Below are positions 24,475 to 41,798 of a stretch of 64,000 nt of DNA, in pieces (positions within the stretch are counted from its first letter, which is position 1; each line of letters starts with the position of its first letter). Location: positions 1,944,501 through 2,008,500 of the forward strand of contig NC_060028.1 of assembly GCF_021134715.1 (NCBI RefSeq), read 5' to 3'. Under the pieces are notes generated by a model. It was not told the DNA's origin. It saw nothing but the letters and a program-made list of their open reading frames with translations, and searched no databases. This DNA is from Daphnia pulex (Eukaryota > Arthropoda > Branchiopoda > Diplostraca > Daphniidae). Made by a program: the position numbers and the translations under genes.

Positions 24475-24639
24475 ATTAATTTGCAATATTTGCTGATTAA
24501 TCAATCTGATCTGAAAAAGTGTCAAAGAAATTAGCATTTTCTGCCTTTCAAATTACACATAAACTTAAACATCGACGTCAGCGCCGCGTATCGAGTATCG
24601 ACAATCAAATCGTCTTTCATCACAAACTGGTTGATTACG
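24475..24639 (+). repeat. Dispersed repeat, right copy (direct repeat with 15098-15253)
   Basis: Shares AAATTACACATAAACTTAAA, CGTCAGCGCCGCGTA and CGTCTTTCATCACAAACTG with the left copy. It ends about 330 bp before the likely 5' exon of NALCN. Confidence 0.85.
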
Positions 24640-24974
24640 GGCAGAGGGGGCTGGCACCAGGGTCAGTCAAATTTCCCATAAGGGGATTCGACGGGAAGCT
24701 ACTTTTTTGCTAACGACTTTTACATGGAGGTATAGGGAGGTCTCTCCGACGGTGGCGCCATCTAGGCTCTCGCGGCATACGGACATATTGAGAGACCTTT
24801 TAGTAAAAAAAGCGGACAACCCCTTATGAGAAATTTAACATGGAGACTGGAAACATCTCTCCATGCCCATGCAGCAGCCAAGAGCCAACCGACCGCCGAT
24901 GGGACTATTTCACGGAAGCCGGCAACGTCGTGAAACAAACAAACAAACGAAATCCAAAAAATCAATAAACGAAC

Positions 24975-25051
24975 GTGTTTTCCTTAGACTTCCAGAATCT
25001 CTGCTTCTCCGCGGATGTCGTCAAGTTCGTCTGATGTTTTGACCTTAAAAG
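24975..25051 (+). other. Possible 5' untranslated exon of NALCN
   Basis: A stretch without an ATG in a useful frame ends in a strong donor, AAAAG followed by GTAAGATG, about 390 bp before the first coding ATG. Its left border is not defined. Called from the splice donor and position only. Confidence 0.3.
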
Positions 25052-25437
25052 GTAAGATGTATGTAAGATTTTGTGTTTCTACTCTTTTTTTAACCTTTTT
25101 GTTTCGGGTGCACGATAGACCTTGAACGCAGTGTAATAAGACGAGTTCGACTATGTGAAGTAAACATGTGACTCGGTATCATAAAATGTTTAAATCTGTT
25201 GTTATCTGCCGATGTTTTTGCTCAGCTGGTTGTGCTCTGCTCTTGTAAAAAATGTACTTAAAATTCTGTAGCTTTTTCATTAATTTCCATCAATAAGAGT
25301 ACAAATGTATTGAAAAACATGCAGTTAGCTTCTTCTAATTCTTAAAAATTGCTCGGCAGATAGGCTGATTGGGTGAAGATGTTGTTCCAGAATATCGAAA
25401 TTTCACACTGAAGAAGCATTAGTGAAAACCCATCAAA

Positions 25438-32947
<7,510 letters not shown>

Positions 32948-33117
32948 TTAATACGTCAACCCACACACAAAAACCAAATATCTTCCTTTTGCGAAAAGCA
33001 CAATTCTAGTGAACAATTTAATTCGACAAATAATGAAGCATAACAAACCACATAGTTATATATAGTCGGACATCTGTGCCAAGTCAAAGTTTATTGTTTA
33101 GATCTAAAAATGTTGTC

Positions 33118-33373
33118 TCAAATTACTTGGTACGACGTAAACGTGCCAGTTACCACCCCACAATCTCTTTTAGCAACCAAACATTCTCGTTTAAAGTTTC
33201 CTATTTGAGTTTCCAATGAAAAAAGGATCGATTTAAAAATATCCTGATTCATACATGACGAAGATACGTACAAGTTATTCGCACATTCGATTTCTAGTAT
33301 ATCGCTGTTACGAGGAAACACGGGTGGAGCATCTTGCGGCCCTTGGATGGAGTACACAGTGTTCCTCTGGATT
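33118..33373 (-). CDS. Unrecognised terminal exon-like reading frame
   Basis: An open stretch of about 85 codons with an acceptor-like TTAG at its upstream end reads QRNTVYSIQGPQDAPPVF, then ILEIECANNLYVSSSCMNQ and ends GTFTSYQVI. There is no ATG at its beginning, so it would have to be a last exon, yet upstream on this strand lies only the 3' end of RCE1. It could be an alternative 3' exon, an orphan remnant or chance. It overlaps the likely 3' untranslated region of NALCN on the opposite strand. Confidence 0.25.
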
Positions 33374-33643
33374 CTAATTAATACAACTATTTAAAACATT
33401 TGAGCCTTTTCCTATTCTATAATAGTGTCAAGAGTTTATTCACTAAATTTTATTAGAATATTGAAAACAACATCTTTTTATTTCTTTTGTGCGTAGGGTA
33501 GAAAAAAAATTTGATTCTAATTTTTCAGGATCCGGGAAGACTGGAAGAGCATGAATAAATGCATAACTGTTTTAAAAGAAACTGAAGCAGCAATGTATAT
33601 TTCTATGACTCAGAAAAAGCACGCGTCGAGAAAACTTTAATAC

Positions 33644-34808
33644 TCAAGGATTATTATCATAAAGAGTTGGTTCTGTTAAAGGCCAGAGTAGGAAATACCA
33701 CCCCAATAGCCCAACGACAAAAGCTGAAGCCAACACAATCCTTTTCCAACCGTTCAGTCGGCCAATCTCACCGAAATCGGGGAAACCCATCACGTTACAG
33801 AATGCGTGCGCAACACACGGAGCGGCAACATTACCCGTTCGAATAAATAAAAATGCGGCGTACATTCCGAAAAGGGTGGTGTAAGCAAACTGAAAACCTG
33901 AGAATAACGGAAATGCATTAGACAAACTCACCTTCATTGATTTACTAAATGTATAAATTTGTTTTATTACATGATAGTAGTAGAGACTGAGCTAAAGGCA
34001 TTCCTTGCCGCCAACGCTCGACCATATGATGAAAATGCCCTAAAAGTAGAATATTTGTATATTTCTAAAAGGAAAAATAACATAATAATTATGAATCTTA
34101 CCGACTCCAAAAAACAGCGGACTGACTAGGACTGCTTGTGAATTTGAATAGCACTTGAGAAGCTGGGGAAGCATGCACGCTCGAAACGTAAATTCCTCTG
34201 AGATCGGTGCAACAATTTGGTTGCGGATCCACAATATATCATGCAGGTTATTTTTCCAGCATTCTGCACCTATAATTAAGATAAGTTTGATTTAATTCTA
34301 TTTACTTATAATATTTGAAATAAAAAAACTCAACTGAATAAGTCTTTCCATGACCCATCAAAGAATGAACTGGTGATTGGCCCTAAAAAGAGGACACTCG
34401 TCAAAATCACTGGTACTGAGATGGCTAATAATAAGCCATTCCACCTTAACCCCAATAAAGTAAGAAGATCAATTGATTCCTAAGAAAATCATTACAAACA
34501 CAATTCATTATTTACGTTTTGAATGTTATTAAAGGAAAAATACTTACTTGGGGCTTCATGTATTTTAATGTGATGTACACAATCACTGGAGCTACAAATA
34601 GCATGCAGAATGCACTGATGAATCTACGAATCACCGTTTTGGGGTGATTTCTAAAGTAAGCCAATAAATAATTTATGGTTTCTTTCTAAGAATTATACTG
34701 ACTATACTACCGATCTTCATTTGATTTCCAAATATAGAGGCTCCCAACATAGACAGAAGCTAGGAAAAAGCAGGATAAGTTTGCCGTCATAAAACAGGTT
34801 TCGTCCAT
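33644..34808 (-). CDS. RCE1: RCE1, CAAX prenyl protease 2
   Basis: Six exons on the minus strand: 34808-34711, 34650-34548, 34479-34335, 34269-34102, 34039-33971 and 33897-33644, giving 278 residues (human 329). Several hydrophobic spans are seen, as expected for this multi-pass endoplasmic reticulum protease. The catalytic motifs are present: EE with R in IVAPISEEFTFRACMLP, the first His pair in GHFHHMVERW, then CFQFAYTTLFGMYAAFL, and HAFCNVMGFPDFG with the late His and Asn. RCE1 removes the last three residues of farnesylated or geranylgeranylated CAAX proteins such as Ras. Start chosen at the first ATG in frame (MDETCFM). It ends tail to tail with NALCN. Confidence 0.94.
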
Positions 34809-35029
34809 GATGATGTAATGGGCCGGTTTTGCCGTTTTTACCGTCAGCAACTAACAGTTAATCATCATAAGTAATTTTGATGGCCTGTTAAGGTAATTTA
34901 AATTGTTGTTTTGAATAAGAAACAAAAATGTACGGTATTTTAATAAAATCGGGAAATCAAACAGCCGGAAACTTACAGGATTCAACTGACATGACAGACA
35001 GAGTGACATTCATTGTTCGTCTGCATGAA

Positions 35030-35096
35030 ATAAATATTAACTAATGCACTCTAGTGGCAGATTTTTATACCGAAAGGTGAAAACGTGTGTTTCTGT
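35030..35096 (+). repeat. 65-bp sequence shared with the SRP19 upstream region
   Basis: TAAATATTAA, GCACTCTAGTGGCAG and ATTTTTATACCG followed by GAAAACGTGTGTTT match 51787-51851 in order with about ten differences. It lies about 220 bp upstream of the RCE1 start, in the opposite orientation relative to its gene compared with SRP19. Confidence 0.7.
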
Positions 35097-35920
35097 ACAG
35101 TCAGTAATAAATAACGAACGATTACGAATTTTTCGTTTGTTTCCGTGCGAGTGGTGCGACGGATGGATTTTAGGACAATTGGATTTTTGAAAATGAACAA
35201 GAATCTTGTTCGTTTTATTCTTACGTAGGCTATCTTTATAGCTTGTAAAGAAAAGAGTGTAGCTTTCATTGAATTGAAAATAAGCTATGGGAGACTTTTA
35301 AAAGGTGGGTGGGGTTGATGCGGGACTTTCCCCAATATACTGGTTTGTCGTTACTGCCAGGATATGTTAATCCATTCAATATTGCGTTTTGTGTCATCTG
35401 AAGCTATTTCATTTGCAAGAACTTGTTTTTGATATGAAAAACAATAAGTGAAAACAGCAAAGGGGGAACTTGTTTGGCTCGACGCAATCATTTTTATTAT
35501 AACCCAAAGACCTATAATTGAACCGGTCAGACACTCCAGAACTTTTATTGTATCTCTTAATAAAAAAGCTGCGCTGATTTGTTTTTTCTCCGATGAACTT
35601 TGGCGTACAGTTCGATTCACCCTCATTTTCATTCTTTACCAATAATTGTTTCGTCACATCTGTATTGCCGCTAGATCATATGACAAATGTAGGTGTTGCA
35701 GTTGGTGAATGTCCCACAAGACCTTATCCCTTTTTAGGACGCAACGGAGTGTAATGGGAATGAATTTTATATTTTGTACACGCCTTTCCTTCTCTCGAAT
35801 CATCGTGACTACCGATGATTGCCAATGATTGCTTAGTTTTGTCATCGGTCTCCTCGCAGTAACTCGTTCTTTGACTACCCTTTGTCGCTTTGATCGGAAA
35901 TCAAGAGCAAGCATACGCTC
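35097..35920. other. Spacer between RCE1 and the secreted helical gene
   Basis: Divergent promoter space for RCE1 (left) and the 35.9-kb gene (right). Minus-strand open frames of 82-93 codons exist at 35351-35657 and 35654-35914, but they show no domain, signal or splice support and I do not call them genes. Confidence 0.4.
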
Positions 35921-37208
35921 ATGTCCTTCGTCATTTGGTTGTTAAGTAAGCTGGGACCTTGGGACAAAACCTGGAAATTTTAATTATTTTGTATTGAAAC
36001 GTTTCATTTTTAACTGCAATTATTGCTCAGGTGTATTGGTGATTACGGCCTCTGACGGTCTTATGGCGAATGTGGAAGCCGTCATATCTCAGAAGAAGAA
36101 TAAAGACTCGACGGAGCCGTTGTTGCGCTTCCCTTTCATCCATTCGTTAGCCAATCCTTGCAATTTCGCCTTGGAGATTGTGTCATTGTCGCCGTTTCCG
36201 GCTCTACATAATTTGCTTCTGGAAGAGCAGGAATTGAATCAACTCAACTTGGAGGATCAACACGTATCGCCTGTCCCTTTGAGAAATTTAGCCGCAAATG
36301 CTGAAATTTCCTTGGCTCAACAGGCACTCGATTTTCTAGGTCCTTATCGCGATCTCATAGACGTCCAGTCTGTTAAACCACGTTACGTGAACGATAAGAA
36401 GAGAGAGGAGCAGTCTTCGTTGACCAAGGAATTCAAACTTGTTGTTTCACAAACCTTACACTTGATCCGTCGGATTTATTCGCCATCGGTTCGTCCGTAT
36501 GTCGGTGTATTCCTCTAATTTCATTTAACCAAATTTTTTATTTGCATTTATAAAAGACGCTGCAAAAATGCTCCGGCTTCCAGCTGCAGTCACTGCCCCA
36601 AGAAAATTTATCCGTCGCTTCTTCGATGGTATAGATATTTTACATTAAATTTCGATATTTTACGTTTTGTTGCATATTAATTTTATACACAGGGAGAGAT
36701 TCAATTAGAAGAGCTCTATCGTAGTCTGCTCATTGTGACGGCTCATTTGCATGTAATTATTAGCGATGTCCGAGATTCGGCCAAAGTTTGCCCTATAGAG
36801 AACATTGCCCATCTTCAGGTCCTGCGACAGTGAGCAGTTAGAATTTAAAAAAAATGATTTCTTTGATACAAATTTTTCATTCTTTGAAACAGATTGATTG
36901 GCAAAGTGGAAACGTCCATGTGCCTCGTATTGCACTCTGCCGTTATTACCAAACGTGAGGAAAATGTGGACTATTTTAGAGTGGCTCACGAGGTCCTTCA
37001 GACCTTCATGCATCGTTACTACCATTGCTCAGCCAGGTATATATAGTGAGGAATAGTATTTGAATGCTGTTGATTAATTTGCGATTTTAATTTTAATTTC
37101 ATCTGTTCTTGGCTTGTTGGCGCGTGCAACAGGGAAGTTCGAGAATGTCTGGTGATGAACTACACTCGTCAAATTTTCCGCATCATTCAACGTTACATTA
37201 ATGCCTAA
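35921..37208 (+). CDS. Predicted secreted all-helical protein, cytokine-like in architecture
   Basis: Six exons: 35921-35945, 36031-36500, 36557-36628, 36693-36829, 36893-37036 and 37133-37208, summing to 307 residues in a consistent frame. The first tiny exon plus the start of the second give MSFVIWLLSVLVITASDG, a good signal peptide. The mature part has little predicted beta structure. Four long amphipathic helices stand out: LTKEFKLVVSQTLHLIRRI, LEELYRSLLIVTAHLHVII, LQVLRQLIGKVETSMCLVLH, and the final VAHEVLQTFMHRYYHCS plus RQIFRIIQRYI. Cysteines are few (about six). Size, signal peptide and helix count resemble four-helix cytokines such as insect unpaired ligands, but I recognise no sequence motif. 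Alternative: it starts at 36063 (MANVEAV) and is cytosolic. The donor after exon 2 (TAT then GTCGG) is weak; a nearby stronger donor would break the frame. Confidence 0.62.
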
Positions 37209-37288
37209 AACGACTAGTATTGTGTGTCTCAATCAACAGGGAATTTCAAAAATGTGATTTATGACCCCTCTTCATCGTTTCTCAAGAT

Positions 37289-37300
37289 TGAATTCGTAAT
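37289..37300 (+). terminator. Polyadenylation signal of the secreted helical gene
   Basis: An AATAAA lies in this stretch, about 90 bp after the stop codon at 37208, on the same strand. Confidence 0.45.
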
Positions 37301-37900
37301 AAAAAGACATTCAGTAGATTTAGTCAGCTCATGCAAATATCCTGTCGACTCAAGACTCATTGGGCATAGTCAGTTTTACCATGATTTCCTATATGACTCA
37401 TAAATCTTATTTGCATTGTATTTTGTACAATCTTCCTTAATTTGCTATTAAATTGTTTGTGTACATTTGCGTGATATTTTACATTGGTCTGGTTGTGAAT
37501 TGTGATGAACTGTGTGTGTTATCAGCAGTTATTTTACCTTACGAGGATAAAATTTTCTTACTTGCACTATTTCCTTTAAGGAATCGTACAAACTTTACAA
37601 TATATTTTGTTGTCGTTAATTTTATTATCACGTTCTTCGTTAACACATTCTAAAATATGTTTCTAGTTTAGCTAGGCTCGTCGTGTGTATTCCAACAGCA
37701 AACATATTCTTGTAATTGTCGATAAAAGGTTAGCTGCCGATTGCTTAACAGCAATTTTGAATTTGCCGGTCCCTTTTTTACTAGGAGGCAGGGTAAGGAA
37801 ATCCATGATGGCCGCTTTCTACTGTGGATTCCGAAATGGCGGGAAAGGAAAGAGCTAGGAAAGAGCCTCTGCCTCACATTTTCACCGTGACGTTTACGTA

Positions 37901-38109
37901 CAGTATCGTCCAAAAAAATCCGAACACCATGGTCTCTTTCTTTATTTAAAAAAAATATTTCTGCATTTTTTTCTTAATTCTAATAAATGAACTTTGTAAA
38001 ACAATTAATTCTACACATAATATGAAGTCTTGAAAGTTAAAAACAAAGAATCTACATTAAACTGGGCTTTTGAAAAAGAGGTGCGTTCGGATTTTTTTGG
38101 ACGATACTG
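37901..38109. mobile_element. Short Tc1/mariner-type MITE
   Basis: The 209-bp element begins CAGTATCGTCCAAAAAAATC followed by CGAAC and ends with the reverse complement of the same 25 bases, a perfect inverted repeat. TA dinucleotides flank both ends (37899-37900 and 38110-38111), the hallmark of Tc1/mariner insertion. The interior is AT-rich and has no transposase, so the copy depends on an enzyme made elsewhere. The near-perfect ends suggest a young insertion. Confidence 0.9.
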
Positions 38110-38111
38110 TA

Positions 38112-39281
38112 CACTGCTGCTGTCTATTTCGTGTGTCCAGTGTGTGTCTGCTACGAGTGAATGCGAGTGAATCATGACTAGTAAACAGCAATTTGCATTA
38201 GGTAAATAAGAAAACATCAATGAAAACCCATTAAACTGTTTATTACATATGATTATGTTATATAGAGTAGACCTGCTAGTATTTGGGAATAGTCAATTGG
38301 TGCTCAACTAATACTGGTTACGTGTTTTTTCATAACTCAGTAAACAGAAATAGACATAAGAGTAAGATTACATCTTTCTTATTACAGATGTATTACAATA
38401 ATTTCTATATCGTTGAAAACATTAAGATAACTATAGGAAACATTTTAAAAAAATTGTGTTGTATTTGATGTACGTATTTACAATTCTATTTTCACGAAAA
38501 TAATGTGTCGCTTTTTCTTTCATGAAGCTTTGACACCTATATGAGCATTGACCAAAATCACTACGACTTATTTGCATTAAACTAAGTTGTGAGAGTATCC
38601 CTCAGACATTTTCCTTTAGATGCTCTTGCCAAAGTTTGGTTTTCTAAAAGCCTGATTTTTTGTGATTTCTTCTTTTCAAAAATTTTTAGATGGTTAAATA
38701 TCCAGAAAGGAACTCGAATGACTTGCTTGGCTGCCACTGCCTACAAGATGACATGGCCCAAACTAAATAAGATTTCACCATCTCCAAGGCAAGTGTCTTT
38801 TTATCATTTTTTTTCAAAAAGACGATTGATTGGCGAAATTTTCTTTCCTTTCTGTGTATTCGATAAGTACAACGAGTTTGAAAACTAGACTTCATTTCGT
38901 TAGAATGGTAAATGAATTTCAAAACACTGTAAACGAGCACGAAGGATTCTTTATTCACTCTAGAATTTAGGGAAGAAGTAGCTAACTGCAGCAATTGAAC
39001 TTGGTGAACAACAACTTAGTTATCGTCTAGAACGACGAGATTTGTCGCAATTGTAAGAACTGACGAGTTTTCAAAAATACTACTACGTCACCTGTCACAA
39101 TGAATTGTTTAACATTTTGTTAAGTGGTTCATAATGTATTCAGAATTTAGCTCCCATGTAGTACACATCGAGGAAATGTGTCTGATGTGGCTATTAAAGG
39201 CAGAAAATTAAGATTGACGACAATGCTATCAATAGATACGTCAGTATATGGGTAATAACGCACATGGGCCGATGTGAATTG
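38112..39281. other. Unannotated AT-rich spacer
   Basis: Contains short frames only. An ATG at 38174 (MTSKQQFAL) is followed by a donor-like GTAAATAAG, but no matching downstream exon could be identified. I see no gene or repeat here that I can support. Confidence 0.4.
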
Positions 39282-41046
39282 CTAAATCAACATCAGCTGT
39301 TGAAATTTGTCTGTATCCACAATGTCATCGGTCAGTTTGGCCAATGGCAGCAGTTCCTCCAAACTCTTGATTCTTTCCGCGAATCCATCTTTGTGTTCTG
39401 CTTTCTCGTTGTCAATCAGCATCCGGATATACTCGGGAGTGGTGAGCGGGTTGCCATGTAGCGCATTCTTTTTCAATTTATTATGCAAATTTTTGATTTC
39501 GTCGATGGCTTTGACGATATCTTTTTTCAAAATATCGACATCGCATTTCAGAGCTGCCACCAGTTCTTCTGCGTCCATCTTATTTCCTTTTGCTGTTTCA
39601 TACTTTTCACGAATGTCTTCTAGGGTTTGTGTCTCCTCCACTTGTTTGTAGATCCAGCGCTGTACTTCGTTTTTGTGGTCATTGCTGCTGCAGTTGCCAG
39701 GGCAGATTTTGCAATTCGCCTCACGAAATGGAATTACCGCTCTTTCGAGTAATATACCAACAGTTTGTATGATACCGCCATCAGCTAATTGCTGCGAAGA
39801 AAATGCTGGGCACCAACTCTTTGCATAAACTGGATCGCATGGATAGTGGCAGGTTGTTTCACATTTTGTACAGTTCATGGCTGCCAGGCAATCGACATTG
39901 ACTTTGACTTTTTTAGAAACTGGCACTTTGATTTCAAAATGTTGATTGGCGTCGACTTCAACTTTGTGCCGCTCCATGAGTGCCTCTTTAGTTCGCAACT
40001 CTTCCATCTTAGTCAAATGTCGTGGGATAGCGTCCTGCATCCATTTGAGTTTTATTTCCAGTTGCTTTCTGTTCTCCAACACTTCTAAAGTCATTTGAAG
40101 CGATTTAGTTGGCATGTCGAATAATTCGTCAAAAAACAACTTGAAATTTCTCATTCCACTCTTCCATTCGATGAGTGAATAGTCATCGTCCTCATCTTTG
40201 TTGTTGGAGTAGATGGCGCCGTTGTTGAATTTCTGGTGGCAAGGCAATCCGTTCCTGTCCTTCCGGCAAGGAAGTTGTGCCTCATTGATGGCATCTAAGA
40301 CGCGTGGTCGATTTCCGTCTGCGAAGGTGGCAAGAAACCGAATGTTTTCTTTAATGTCTTTGCCAAAAATTGACAATACCGAGTTGAAAATGTATTGTTG
40401 TGAAGCTGTTAGACGGACGAGTGCAGATTGGACGACGAAGCCAACAGCGTCCAATTCCTTAAATAAGGTTCATAGATATTGTCAGTGTCAAGTGTATTAT
40501 TTTTTCCTTAGTAGGTTGTTAGTAGGTATTGATAATAATCATTACCTCAATGCCATTTTCATCTTCAAAGAATTTCTTAACGGCCGATGTGATGTCACTG
40601 TCTCGCTTAATTCCTTGCGTGTCACCAAATCCTGGTGTATCGACGATAGTCAGAGAAAATGGAATGCGGAATCCAGTTCGGTAGTGGATGTCGTAGGCTG
40701 TGACTCCTTGGGTTTGACTGTGCGCTTGATTTCTATTGACCTCTTCGTCGACGAGAATAAAACGGAAATTATCGTTCCATTCGACCCCTAAAATGTAATT
40801 GATCATGGCGTTGATCCAAGTGGTTTTTCCCGATCCTGTGGCTCCCATTAGCAAAATAGTTTTATCTGTGCTAGTAGTATGCCAACCACTGCCAAAAGAG
40901 TATCGCTTGACAATGTCGGACGACTCCGAAAAGGTCCAGTTTCTTTTTAGTGGCAATTTGTACAAAGTCATTCCATTCACGATTTTGACGTCAGTACATT
41001 GGCGTGCGATGGAAATGGCAAGTCTCTCACTTGATTGGCTAGCCAT
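39282..41046 (-). CDS. AIG1/GIMAP-like P-loop GTPase, copy A (lacks the N-terminal domain)
   Basis: Two exons, 41046-40546 and 40457-39282, encode 557 residues. Exon 1 carries the nucleotide-binding core: G1 loop GATGSGKTT, a switch I segment QTQGVTAYDIHY, and G3 DTPGFGDT. Exon 2 has LATFADG, a candidate G4 element, then MNCTKCETTCHYPC and CKICPGNC with a His downstream, a paired Cys/His region probably binding zinc, and ends in coiled coil. The protein begins MASQSSERLAISIAR just before the conserved NGMTLYKL block. The helical N-terminal domain seen in copies B and C is therefore missing, and no upstream exon could be found. GTPases of this type are linked to immune and membrane functions in plants and animals; the role here is inferred from that only. 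Confidence 0.85.
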
Positions 41047-41798
41047 TTGGGTTTGCTAAATAAAATTTTAGCCAATGATGAGCCTATTGAACTAATGATT
41101 AATATACTTTCTTACTCTAGAAAGGATACTAGGATTACTTAAAAATAAATAGCAATGTTATTAATACCTTTTTTGTAGTAAATATATCTCGGTTTTTAAA
41201 TTACAGATCTTGTTTTCTTGATCTGTACTGAGTGTTCAGTACGAAAAGAATACACTGTTTGTTAGGGTTATAGGTAGGTTGGCCTGTAATAGGTTTAATC
41301 TTTGGTTTGGTTTCGACTTTCGAGCTGCTTATCTGATAATATTTACATCAAACTTATCATCGGCGGCCCGTTACTTGTGATAAGGTCGATGATATTAGAG
41401 GTATTTTTGTAACTGGATTATAAAACGTTCTGAATATCGCATACGCCAAATGATAATATGCAATGTTATAGCAATATCATAACGCTGGAAAGAAATCTCA
41501 AACCTACCCAGTTGAAGCCTTGGTCTATGGTCTAGTTGTGAAACTAGAAAGAATATCACTATAACATGCCTTTTCATGAAGATTTGAACCTTAATTTCAA
41601 TATAAAAATAAAAAAAAATTGAAAGCAAATGAGTCGTCCGGACAGGTCACCATTAAGTAGTTCAATTGTTTTGTTTCGTTCGCTTTTGCTTAATGTTACA
41701 ATATTTTAAAAAGGAATCATTGTGACACGATTTAAATCGAAATATATGTGAAGAAAATCAGCGATTGATAGAATAATTCCAGTCTAGATTGTGGATGA
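41047..41798. other. Spacer between GTPase copies A and B
   Basis: AT-rich, with no coding signal I trust. It includes the presumed promoter of copy A (right of 41046) and the 3' end of copy B. The sequence homologous to the N-terminal domain of B or C is not present here. Confidence 0.5.

Noticed and set aside
15098-24639. A single very large retroelement with the 155-bp sequences as terminal repeats
   Set aside because: No reverse transcriptase, integrase or other element gene is visible between them, and the sequences lack TG...CA-type ends; a segmental duplication or dispersed repeat fits better.
35351-35914. Minus-strand gene between RCE1 and the secreted helical gene
   Set aside because: Two open frames without domain, signal or fitting splice sites; the space is better read as a divergent promoter.
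38174-38220. Transposase start codon next to the MITE
   Set aside because: The ATG (MTSKQQF) lies outside the MITE ends and the frame closes after a few codons.
39307-40088. Several plus-strand open frames of 60-192 codons inside the GTPase genes (also at 41928-42944 and 48178-48615)
   Set aside because: All are shadows of the long minus-strand GTPase exons and show no domain of their own.
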